DNA of 12,708 nt from GWC2-56-14 sp043731355 (GTDB taxonomy: Bacteria; Nitrospirota; UBA9217), in NCBI GenBank assembly GCA_043731355.1, contig JAYTJE010000133.1:1-12708 (forward strand), read 5' to 3'. The position numbers were made by a program, and so were the translations under genes. The notes under the pieces were generated by a model that was not told where the DNA came from, did not search any database, and worked only from the letters and a program-made list of their open reading frames with translations. Below are positions 1 to 5,987 of this stretch, piece by piece (positions within the stretch are counted from its first letter, which is position 1; every line of letters starts with the position of its first letter).

Positions 1-1
1 G

Positions 2-130
2 GAAGAGGGTTACATCAAATGGGTGCTGAACGAGGTCGGCGGGAACAAGACCATCGCCGCCCAGATCCTCGGCATCGACCGGGTATCGCTCTGGCGGAAA
101 CTTAAAAAGTACGGATTGGAAGCGGAATAA
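2..130 (+). CDS. 3' end of sigma-54-dependent response regulator (Fis-type HTH)
   Basis: Only the last 42 codons are in the window; the gene enters from the left edge in frame 2 and stops at TAA 128-130. The visible residues read GGNKTIAAQILGIDR followed by SLWRKLKKYGLE, which is the Fis-type helix-turn-helix that closes NtrC-family enhancer-binding proteins. In that family the tail binds upstream enhancer sites, while an AAA+ domain (not visible here) remodels sigma-54 RNA polymerase. The usual N-terminal receiver domain is likewise outside the window, so whether this is a true two-component regulator or another sigma-54 activator cannot be decided. The next gene begins 40 bases downstream on the same strand, so co-transcription is possible. 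Confidence is high for the HTH and moderate for the full family name. Confidence 0.85.
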   Translation, partial: EEGYIKWVLNEVGGNKTIAAQILGIDRVSLWRKLKKYGLEAE

Positions 131-170
131 GCGTTCAAGGAGCGTCGGCCGCCATACGAAGGACTCTGAA

Positions 171-722
171 ATGATGCACACCTTTTACCGTAAATACTCT
201 TATCTTATCGTCGCGCTCATCCTTGCTCTGCAAGGATGCAGCTTCACCAGGCTGATAACCACCCGCCCGGAGCAGCCGACCTTCACCTACCGGGGAGCTG
301 AATTGATCGAAACCTCCCCAAGCGGGGCGATCGTGAATTTTTTGTTTTCCGCGCATAATCCCAATGAAGCAGGTTTGAAGAACGCCACCTGTTCGTACGA
401 GCTTTTTGTGGAAGGGCGGAAGTTTCTGACCGGAACGGACATCCCTTTGGAGCTTGCCCCGAAAGGCGACACGGAGATCAAGGTTCCTGCGATGATCGCC
501 TATGCGGACCTTGCGCCGGTATTGCGATCGGTCATGCGAAGGCTTTTGTCAGGCCAGAAAACGATACCCGTAACCATTGATGCCGTATTTTCCGGCAGAC
601 CCGCGCTCTATGGCGAAACAGGGCATGAATTTCCGATTTCTTTCGAGAGAAGAGTCGTCAAAATCGCCGACATTCCTTTGCAGCAAGAGCGAAAAAGCAG
701 GCTCCCCGAAACACCTCAATGA
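171..722 (+). CDS. LEA14/WHy-domain lipoprotein
   Basis: A 183-residue lipoprotein. The N-terminus has basic residues (R7, K8), a hydrophobic stretch from about Y11 to L20 and a lipobox L-Q-G-C with the acylated cysteine at C23. Serine at +2 suggests outer-membrane sorting by Lol. The rest (about 35-155) fits a LEA type 2/WHy immunoglobulin-like fold: a first strand near FTYRGAEL, then the family's N-P-N turn at residues 63-65 (FSAHNPNEAGL), then alternating beta strands. In bacteria such proteins are periplasm-facing lipoproteins of unclear role. The start ATG at 171 has AAGGA at 159-163 with 7-base spacing; ATG 174 in frame is an equally short alternative. It lies 40 bases after the regulator gene. 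A 10-bp palindrome (ACCGTACGGT, 755-764) lies downstream, without a T-run that would make it a terminator. Confidence 0.8.
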   Translation: MMHTFYRKYSYLIVALILALQGCSFTRLITTRPEQPTFTYRGAELIETSPSGAIVNFLFSAHNPNEAGLKNATCSYELFVEGRKFLTGTDIPLELAPKGDTEIKVPAMIAYADLAPVLRSVMRRLLSGQKTIPVTIDAVFSGRPALYGETGHEFPISFERRVVKIADIPLQQERKSRLPETPQ

Positions 723-824
723 TATCTTCGCAGGTAAATTAACCTCCCCCTTAAACCGTACGGTATATGCTGTTTGAATTTTGTACACCATATTGTTAAG
801 CTCCTCGACAGAGAAGCTGACGAC

Positions 825-830
825 AAGGAG
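825..830 (+). promoter_or_regulatory. ribosome binding site deciding the 840 start
   Basis: AAGGAG, nine bases before ATG 840. It lies inside the longer frame that opens at TTG 774, and it is the reason the shorter start is preferred. Confidence 0.6.
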
Positions 831-839
831 ATGATCCCC

Positions 840-1403
840 ATGGTTGGAGCGAACGCGATAAAGATATTGCACGAGGTCATAGAAGCGCATGGCGGAATGG
901 CCTACTGGAACAGCATCGGAGCGCTCGATATGGAGATCTCGGCGCGCGGATTTCTGTTCACGGCAAAGAGGCGGCCTGCTCTGAACCATGTCCGCATGCG
1001 GGCATACACCTACGAACCGAGGTTCACCTTTTTCGACTTCCCGCAGCCTGGCCTCACTGCGGAACTTCTCGCGAACAACAGGGTCCAGATCCTCAACAGC
1101 CAGGGAGAAGTTATCGCAGAAAGAGCGAATCCACGGGAGGCGTTCCACGGTATGCGCCGGTTCTTCTCCTGGGACGACTTGGATTTCATCTACTCCGCGG
1201 GCTATGCCACCTGGAACTATCTCACAACGCCATTCATGCTCATGCGTAAGGGATTTACCATCGAGGCGCTTGAACCTTTAGAGGGATCTCTCGGATTAAA
1301 ACCGCTGCCCGGGCCGACACTGGTGGAAATAGACGTCCATGATGTCCAGCCGGTCCTCCTGGACCTCAGTTCAGGAAGAGATATCCAACCGACTTGCCCT
1401 TGA
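840..1403 (+). CDS. conserved hypothetical protein, apparently internally shortened
   Basis: A 187-residue protein with no signal peptide or membrane segment. The N-terminal part (AHGGMAYWNSIGAL, then a region ending FSWDDLDFIYSAGYATWNYLTTPFML) resembles an unnamed bacterial family that I recall at about 230-240 residues; I know no function for it. After residue ~140 (IEALEPL) the familiar central block is absent, and the sequence passes within about ten residues to PTLVEIDVHDVQPV, which resembles the extreme C-terminus of that family. This suggests an in-frame deletion of several tens of residues, so the protein may be non-functional. The start ATG at 840 is chosen because AAGGAG lies at 825-830 with 9-base spacing. 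An upstream TTG (774) would add 22 residues without a good ribosome site. Its TGA overlaps the next ATG (TGATG, 1401-1405), implying translational coupling. Confidence 0.65.
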   Translation: MVGANAIKILHEVIEAHGGMAYWNSIGALDMEISARGFLFTAKRRPALNHVRMRAYTYEPRFTFFDFPQPGLTAELLANNRVQILNSQGEVIAERANPREAFHGMRRFFSWDDLDFIYSAGYATWNYLTTPFMLMRKGFTIEALEPLEGSLGLKPLPGPTLVEIDVHDVQPVLLDLSSGRDIQPTCP

Positions 1404-2314
1404 TGAATACAATACTTAACGAAGGCTGTGAATACCGCGAACAGCTCGGCAGTGATGCCGACGCCAGGACCCTGCTGGCTTATCTGAGTGAACGCTATGC
1501 TCATTCCACCTCGAATGAATGGGCGGAACGCATTGCATCAGGTCTCGTGCTCATCGATTCCCAACCCGCGCGGCCCGAAACCCTCTTAAGGAACGGACAG
1601 GAGCTTGTCTGGCAGCGGCCACCCTGGATCGAACCCGATGCTCCCCGGTCATTTACCATTATTTACGAAGATGACGACGTGCTCGCAGTCGACAAACCGG
1701 CAGGACTGCCGACGCTTCCCGGCGCAAATTTCCTTACATCAACGCTTTTGTATCTCGTACGCGCCCATGCGCCTGACGCCTCGCCGCTCCATCGTTTAGG
1801 ACGATGGACATCGGGACTGGTGTTGTGCGCCAGGAACCATCATGCCAAGACCGACCTGATGCGGCAGTGGTCGATGAAAAATATCGGCAAACGCTATCGC
1901 GCGCTCGCAAGCGGGGACCCTGAACTGAATGAGATGACCATCACCACACCAATCGGCCCCATACCGCATGCTTTGCTCGGAACGATTCATGCGGCGTCTC
2001 CGATTGGCAAACCGTCCCTGTCGCAGGTGCTCGTTCTCGAACGCAGGACCACTTCCTTCCTGTGCGATGTTCGCATCGCCACGGGACGTCCCCACCAGAT
2101 TCGGATCCATCTGGCGGCGGCAGGACATCCGTTAGTCGGCGATCCGCTGTATGTCGCAGGCGGTCTGCCCGCGCCGGATACGCACACGCTGCCCGGCGAC
2201 CCGGGCTACCATCTTCATGCCGCTGAGTTGAGTTTTCGCCATCCCAGGACAGGATGCGAGGTCGTCATCAAGTGTGAGCCGCCGCAGGCGCTGCGAAGTT
2301 CAACAGAAGCATGA
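1403..2314 (+). CDS. RluA-like pseudouridine synthase with Asp-to-Gly at the catalytic position
   Basis: A 303-residue protein of the RluA/RsuA fold, which normally isomerises uridine to pseudouridine in rRNA or tRNA. An S4-like RNA-binding segment occupies about residues 40-72. The synthase domain starts near residue 85, with VDKPAGLPTLPG (from ~96) matching family motif I and GRPHQIRIHLAAAGHPLVGDPLY (228-250) matching the conserved C-terminal motif. The catalytic motif is normally HRLDxxTSG, but here it reads HRLGRWTSG with Gly133 (GGA, 1799-1801) in place of the aspartate nucleophile. The flanking residues are intact, so this is not a frameshift. The start ATG 1403 overlaps the preceding stop; TTG 1394 is possible but has no advantage. 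The fold is sure, but activity on RNA is uncertain. I recall HRLGR-type variants among annotated RluA-like proteins, including plant ones, so this may be a real subfamily. Confidence 0.88.
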   Translation: MNTILNEGCEYREQLGSDADARTLLAYLSERYAHSTSNEWAERIASGLVLIDSQPARPETLLRNGQELVWQRPPWIEPDAPRSFTIIYEDDDVLAVDKPAGLPTLPGANFLTSTLLYLVRAHAPDASPLHRLGRWTSGLVLCARNHHAKTDLMRQWSMKNIGKRYRALASGDPELNEMTITTPIGPIPHALLGTIHAASPIGKPSLSQVLVLERRTTSFLCDVRIATGRPHQIRIHLAAAGHPLVGDPLYVAGGLPAPDTHTLPGDPGYHLHAAELSFRHPRTGCEVVIKCEPPQALRSSTEA

Positions 2315-2461
2315 GGTCATGTTCAGACGGGATTGGAACGCGGGTTTTCGCAGAAGGGCGCTGATTTGAGAACATGCTTCAGGTCCGCTTTAAGCCGTGC
2401 AATTCTCCAATAGAGAGGATGAACGGTATGATTCTGCCCTTTTCGTCCTGCCGGTTTTTTC

Positions 2462-2490
2462 TTGACAAGGTTAACTCATTTGTTTAACAT
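2462..2490 (+). promoter_or_regulatory. promoter of the toxin-antitoxin pair
   Basis: A perfect -35 hexamer TTGACA (2462-2467), a 17-base spacer and a -10 TAACAT (2485-2490, 4 of 6 matches). The -10 lies inside the palindromic operator, so an antitoxin bound there would block polymerase. Transcription should begin near 2497, about 50 bases before the antitoxin ATG. Confidence 0.65.
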
Positions 2491-2505
2491 TGTTTAACAA
2501 ATGAG
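2475..2505 (+). promoter_or_regulatory. operator: 10-bp inverted repeat plus 10-bp tandem direct repeat
   Basis: A perfect inverted repeat CTCATTTGTT (2475-2484) / AACAAATGAG (2496-2505) is separated by 11 bases. The same stretch also holds two adjacent copies of TTGTTTAACA (2480-2489 and 2490-2499). It overlaps the -10 of the promoter. Ribbon-helix-helix antitoxins typically bind such repeated sites as multiple dimers and repress their own operon together with the toxin. Binding by the neighbouring antitoxin is inferred. Confidence 0.65.
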
Positions 2506-2546
2506 CTGTCTGGCGATCGCGACCAGGAGCCGGAAAGGATTTTACC

Positions 2547-2756
2547 ATGCTTGGAGTAAGACTTGGTGAAAAACTCGACAAAAAACTGAGCCGAATCGCA
2601 AAAGAGAATAAACGTCCGAAGAGCTTCTATGCCCGGCAAGCTCTTGAAATGTATCTCGATGATATCACTGATTTTGAGGAAGCATTGAAACGGCACAATG
2701 ACCCCTCGGATAAGTACATCAGCATGAAAGAGATGAAAAAGCGCCTTGGCTTATAA
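2547..2756 (+). CDS. RelB/StbD-like ribbon-helix-helix antitoxin
   Basis: A 69-residue protein. The N-terminus fits a ribbon-helix-helix DNA-binding fold: a beta strand LGVRL (2-6), helix one at about 8-20 (EKLDKKLSRIAKE), a turn with KRPKS, and helix two at about 25-39 (SFYARQALEMYLDD). The C-terminal half (DFEEALKRHN to MKKRLGL) is charged and probably wraps the toxin. It should neutralise the downstream RelE-like toxin and repress the operon through the upstream operator. The ATG at 2547 has AAAGGA at 2534-2539 with 7-base spacing. The stop TAA (2754-2756) overlaps the toxin start by 11 bases, the usual arrangement for coupled antitoxin-toxin translation. A relB-type label is by similarity only; several RHH antitoxin families look alike at this length. 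Confidence 0.85.
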   Translation: MLGVRLGEKLDKKLSRIAKENKRPKSFYARQALEMYLDDITDFEEALKRHNDPSDKYISMKEMKKRLGL

Positions 2757-3006
2757 AGTCGTTATCAAGGAGTCTGCCGAGAAAGATTTAAAAGGCATCG
2801 ACAGATCGCAAGGAAGACGCATTCTTGCGGCCATTGAAAAGAAACTATCATCGGCGCCCAGGAAGTTCGGCGAACCGCTAAAAGGCAAATATGAAGGGTT
2901 TTGGAAACTTTACGTTGTTCCCTATCGTGTTGTTTATGTAATTGATGATGCACGGGAAACTGTTTTTATCGACAAAATCGGCCACAGAAAAGACGTTTAT
3001 CGGTAA
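2746..3006 (+). CDS. RelE/ParE-superfamily toxin
   Basis: An 86-residue basic protein with the compact RelE fold: strand YKVVIKESAEKDL (3-15), a helical middle, then FWKLYVVPYRVVYVID (52-67) and the closing motif IGHRKDVYR (78-86). R61, R81 and Y85 occupy positions where E. coli RelE has catalytic Arg61, Arg81 and Tyr87, favouring a ribosome-dependent mRNA endonuclease over a gyrase-targeting ParE. The start is TTG 2746, overlapping the antitoxin by 11 bases. It has only a weak purine-rich ribosome site inside the antitoxin gene, and the rare start codon would keep toxin output below antitoxin output. No ATG is available that would preserve the first beta strand. No clear terminator follows the stop at 3004-3006. 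The pair appears intact and possibly functional. Confidence 0.87.
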   Translation: MAYKVVIKESAEKDLKGIDRSQGRRILAAIEKKLSSAPRKFGEPLKGKYEGFWKLYVVPYRVVYVIDDARETVFIDKIGHRKDVYR

Positions 3007-3086
3007 TTTGCAAATCTGAATTCACAACACCTAAAGCATTCTTTATTCTGCCAATACCGAGCGGCCCTCTCCATCCCAGCATTATT

Positions 3087-3215
3087 GATGGTCTCGTAAG
3101 AAGTCTGTAAGTGCCTCCCTGAATGAAGTGATGGGGCACTCATCGTATTGAGAAAGCGAGAGTCTCCGCTTCGCTCAGACAAATTGAGTGGTTCTCGACT
3201 TTTTACGAGTTTATC
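3087..3215. mobile_element. possible MITE-like element with imperfect 19-bp terminal inverted repeats
   Basis: The 249-base gap between the toxin and tex contains no credible gene. It holds GATGGTCTCGTAAGAAGTC (3087-3105) and, inverted, GACTTTTTACGAGTTTATC (3197-3215), which match at 15 of 19 positions and bound 129 bp. Inside are further short inverted repeats (GTGCC 3111-3115 against a downstream GGCAC; AGCGA against TCGCT around 3155-3176), so the strand could fold extensively. Similar CTCGTAAAAAGTC ends occur, in my memory, as dispersed repeats in some deltaproteobacterial genomes. No target-site duplication is visible, and the only open frames here are shadows. It could also be a structured 3' region shared by the convergent genes. 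Confidence 0.4.
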
Positions 3216-3255
3216 AGATCTTATCCGCGTCCAGACGATTTTTCCTTGCTACTAT

Positions 3256-5505
3256 TTATGTCCTGTTCTTCATAAACGCAGCCTTCAAAGCATTCACATC
3301 ATTCCGCGGTTTCGATTGAGGTTTCGGCTGCGGCTCCGACCGCACCTGCTTCGGCCGTTGCGCGCTTTGGGGCTCCTTCTTGAGCGAGAGCGATATCCGC
3401 TTCCGCTTCACGTCCACTTCGAGCACGGTTGTCATCACCTGCTGATTCACCTTCACCGCCTCGTTCGCATCCTTAATGAAGCGGTCAGCAAGCTGGCTCA
3501 GATGGGCCAGCCCGTCCTGATGCACGCCGATGTCTATGAAGGCGCCAAAAGCGGTAATGTTCGTCACGACCCCGGGCAGCTTCATTCCCGGGACCACGTC
3601 CTCGATCTTCTCCACTCCCTCGGCAAAGTTGAAGGACTCAAACTGCTCACGAGGGTCCCTGCCCGGCTTGGCAAGCTCGGCCATGATATCCTTGAGCGTG
3701 GGCAGACCGACCGTCGCGGTCACATATTTCGTAAGATCGATCTTTTTGCGAAGTTCCTCGTTCTTCATCAGGTCCGGGACCGAGCAATTCAGGTCTTTGG
3801 CCATGGTATCGACCAGGTGATAGGTCTCGGGGTGGACCGCGCTGGCGTCGAGCGGATTGCGGCCGTCGCGTATGCGCAGGAACCCCGCTGCCTGCTCAAA
3901 GGTCTTGGGCCCGAGCTTGGGAACCTCTTTCAACTTGTCGCGTGACAAGAAAGGGCCGTGCTGGTTCCGATATTCCACAATGCTGCCGGCAAGCTGGGGG
4001 CCAAGCCCGGAAACATAGGTCAACAGCTGCTTGCTCGCGGTGTTGACCTCGACGCCGACATTGTTCACGCAGATCATGACCACATCGTCCAGGCTCCGTT
4101 TAAGCGCAAGCTGGTCCACATCGTGCTGGTACTGGCCCACGCCGATGGACTTGGGGTCGATCTTGACGAGTTCGGCAAGCGGGTCCATAAGCCGCCGGCC
4201 GATCGAAACAGAACCGCGCACGGTCACGTCCTGGTCCGGGAACTCCTCGCGGGCAACGTCTGACGCGGAATAGATGGATGCCCCGCTCTCGTTCACCATC
4301 ACGATCTGGATCGCTGACGGCAGGCCAAGCTGCCGTACAAAGGTCTCGGTCTCACGGCCTGCGGTTCCGTTGCCGATGGCAATTGCCTCGATCTGGTACT
4401 TTTTGCAGAGCGCTATGATCGTCGTCCCTGCTTCGGAAACGTTCTTCTCTGAAAAATGCGGGTAAATAACATCGTGATGCAGCAGTTTTCCCTGGCGGTC
4501 TACGCAGACAACCTTGCAGCCGGTGCGGAAGCCGGGGTCAATGGCCAGCACGTTCTTCTGGCCCAAAGGCGGCGAGAGCAGGAGCTGGCGCAGGTTCTCG
4601 GCAAACACCCGGATCGCCTCGGCATCGGCACGTTCCTTGGTCGCCACGCGCATCTCGGTCTCCATGGACAGAGAAAGAAGTCTCTTGTAGCTGTCATGGA
4701 GCGCAAGCTTCACCTGCTGGGAAGCAGGGCTGTCGCCTTTGAGAAAGAGCGATTCCAGCAGGGCGATCGCATCCTCCTCGGGCGGCGCAGCGCGCAGGAT
4801 CAGGAAGCCCTCTTTTTCACCCCGACGCATGGCCAGGATCCGGTGCGACGGGGCTGCTGCAAGCGGCTCCTGCCAGTCAAAGTAATCCTTGTACTTGATC
4901 CCTTCTTCTTCCTTATTGCTCAGGACCTTGGTCTTCAGAGTCCCTTTTGACGTATAGAGTTGGCGCATCTTGACGCGGGCGTTCTGGTCCTCGGTCACCC
5001 ACTCGGCAATGATGTCCCGGCCGCCTGCAAGAGCGTCTTCCGCGGTCTCGACGCCTTTTTCCTTGTCCACGAACGCGGCCGCTTCTGTCAGCGGATCCAT
5101 TCCTGCATCCTGCGAGAACAGGCGCTGGGCAAGCGGCTCAAGCCCTTTTTCCCGGGCAATGGTCGCGCGTGTGCGGCGCTTGGGACGATAAGGCAGATAG
5201 ATGTCTTCCAACGCAGTCATCGTTTCCGCCGCCAGTACCTTTGCTTTGAGTTCTTCGGTCAGTTTGCCGGTTTCTTCAAGAGATTTCAGGATCGCTTCGC
5301 GCCGTTTATCCAGTTCCCGGAGCTGAGCAAGCCGGTCGCGGACCGCTGTTACCGCCAGGTCATCAAGCGAACCCGTGGCTTCTTTCCGGTACCGGGAGAT
5401 AAAAGGCACGGTAGCGCCCTCGTCAAGCAACTCAACACAGGCCTGCACCTGCCGCATGCCGACTTTCAGTTCAGCAGCGATCGTCTTGATATGTTCTGTT
5501 GTCAT
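3256..5505 (-). CDS. tex: Tex/YhgF family transcription accessory protein (S1 RNA-binding)
   Basis: A complete 749-residue Tex protein, near the family's usual length of 720-780. The N-terminal helical region carries VPFISRYRKEATGSLDD (33-49) and ALEDIYLPYRPKRRTRA (98-114), both diagnostic. A YqgF/RNase H-like domain begins at VLAIDPGFRTGCK (319-331). The GVGQYQHDVD motif is at 455-464, followed by helix-hairpin-helix repeats at about 496-545. The C-terminal S1 domain spans about 639-710 (PGVVTNITAFGAFIDIGVHQDGL region), with a 39-residue Q/P/K-rich tail after it. Tex proteins bind nucleic acid in the cytoplasm and affect transcription, often under stress; the exact role here is not shown. 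The start is CAT 5503-5505, preceded on the coding strand by AAAGGA with 5-base spacing. It is divergent from the giant gene and convergent with the toxin operon. Confidence 0.97.
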   Translation of the reverse strand: MTTEHIKTIAAELKVGMRQVQACVELLDEGATVPFISRYRKEATGSLDDLAVTAVRDRLAQLRELDKRREAILKSLEETGKLTEELKAKVLAAETMTALEDIYLPYRPKRRTRATIAREKGLEPLAQRLFSQDAGMDPLTEAAAFVDKEKGVETAEDALAGGRDIIAEWVTEDQNARVKMRQLYTSKGTLKTKVLSNKEEEGIKYKDYFDWQEPLAAAPSHRILAMRRGEKEGFLILRAAPPEEDAIALLESLFLKGDSPASQQVKLALHDSYKRLLSLSMETEMRVATKERADAEAIRVFAENLRQLLLSPPLGQKNVLAIDPGFRTGCKVVCVDRQGKLLHHDVIYPHFSEKNVSEAGTTIIALCKKYQIEAIAIGNGTAGRETETFVRQLGLPSAIQIVMVNESGASIYSASDVAREEFPDQDVTVRGSVSIGRRLMDPLAELVKIDPKSIGVGQYQHDVDQLALKRSLDDVVMICVNNVGVEVNTASKQLLTYVSGLGPQLAGSIVEYRNQHGPFLSRDKLKEVPKLGPKTFEQAAGFLRIRDGRNPLDASAVHPETYHLVDTMAKDLNCSVPDLMKNEELRKKIDLTKYVTATVGLPTLKDIMAELAKPGRDPREQFESFNFAEGVEKIEDVVPGMKLPGVVTNITAFGAFIDIGVHQDGLAHLSQLADRFIKDANEAVKVNQQVMTTVLEVDVKRKRISLSLKKEPQSAQRPKQVRSEPQPKPQSKPRNDVNALKAAFMKNRT

Positions 5506-5537
5506 GAGTGTCCTTTTTCTGGTAGGATAAGGCGGTC

Positions 5538-5566
5538 ATAGTAGCAAAAGAACGGGTGGATGTAAA
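5538..5566 (-). promoter_or_regulatory. sigma-70-type promoter of tex
   Basis: On the minus strand a -35 TTTACA (5566-5561) and a -10 TACTAT (5543-5538) are separated by exactly 17 bases. Each hexamer matches consensus at 5 of 6 positions. Transcription would start about 25 bases before the tex ATG at 5505, leaving a short leader that holds the ribosome site AAAGGA (5516-5511). Confidence 0.6.
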
Positions 5567-5680
5567 GGTTTATACGATAGAGATGAAAGACGTTAGCAAA
5601 ACCTTGGACACGGAAGAAGCGGATTAAAGGGCGGATACAAATGGCTCTTGACAGGAGCGATATAGTATGTCCCTAAGTGT

Positions 5681-5690
5681 CCCCCCCCCC
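5681..5690. repeat. C10 homopolymer tract between AAGTGT direct repeats
   Basis: Ten consecutive cytosines are flanked on both sides by AAGTGT (5675-5680 and 5691-5696). It is non-coding and about 300 bases before the giant gene. Such tracts are prone to slippage and to sequencing or assembly error, so the length given is provisional. Confidence 0.6.
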
Positions 5691-5833
5691 AAGTGTTCCA
5701 CCTCCCGGTCTCGACCGTGGCAAGACAAGAAATCTCAACCATAGGGCGAAATTTCTAAAAAATCCTCATCTAAAAAACTGTCACCGCTTCTGCAATAAAA
5801 CACAACATTTTGTAATCACCCGAAAATACCCCG

Positions 5834-5879
5834 GTAAAATTAGAATTTTACGTTGCAAATCCCTTTGACATTCTATAAA
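5834..5879 (+). promoter_or_regulatory. candidate operator and promoter of the giant RHS gene
   Basis: A perfect inverted repeat GTAAAATTAGAATTTTAC (5834-5851, 8-bp arms around AG) abuts a weak promoter-like pair: TTGCAA (5853-5858), 15 bases, TATAAA (5874-5879). A separate TTGACA at 5865-5870 has no convincing -10 at 16-18 bases. Either arrangement would give a leader of roughly 80-100 bases. The palindrome would suit a dimeric repressor or activator. This is a pattern-based suggestion only. Confidence 0.3.
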
Positions 5880-5987
5880 CTCTACAGCACAAATATTTTA
5901 GTAGTGCCTTGTTTTTTGCAATGCAAGACCCTATTTGAGAATTAATGGGTTTTACCAATAGGCAAATTTCAGCTATTCGGGGGACAA

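Larger units (their letters stand above)
5506..5987. other. 482-bp divergent intergenic region
   Basis: The left part holds the tex promoter. The middle (about 5660-5700) has a C10 tract. From about 5740 to 5987 the sequence becomes clearly AT-rich compared with both flanking genes, as expected for a promoter region. It contains the 18-bp palindrome and possible promoter elements of the downstream gene, and a small TTGCA-A-TGCAA dyad at 5916-5926. Short open frames here (such as one from 5677 to 5868) lack ribosome sites and are low-complexity, so no gene is called. No tRNA, rRNA or clear terminator was seen. Confidence 0.6.

Noticed and set aside
755..764. Palindrome ACCGTACGGT as a terminator for the lipoprotein gene
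   Set aside because: The stem is only five base pairs with no loop and no following T-run; it may be chance or a protein site.
774..839. N-terminal extension of the hypothetical protein from TTG 774
   Set aside because: It lacks a ribosome site, while AAGGAG at 825-830 is ideally placed for ATG 840 and the conserved part begins after it.
549..1148. Minus-strand open frame of 199 codons across the lipoprotein and hypothetical genes
   Set aside because: It spans two plus-strand genes with better starts, motifs and ribosome sites; no domain is recognisable in it.
3148..3945. Plus-strand open frame of 265 codons opposite the 3' end of tex
   Set aside because: It is antisense to the unmistakable S1 and C-terminal parts of Tex and is rich in His/Leu/Arg, as expected of a reverse shadow.
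4960..5541. Plus-strand open frame of 193 codons opposite the 5' end of tex
   Set aside because: It is antisense to the conserved N-terminal domain of Tex, with no ribosome site and no family similarity.
5865..5870. TTGACA as the -35 of the giant gene promoter
   Set aside because: No reasonable -10 lies 16-18 bases downstream (CACAAA or ACAAAT there), so it was not called as a promoter on its own.
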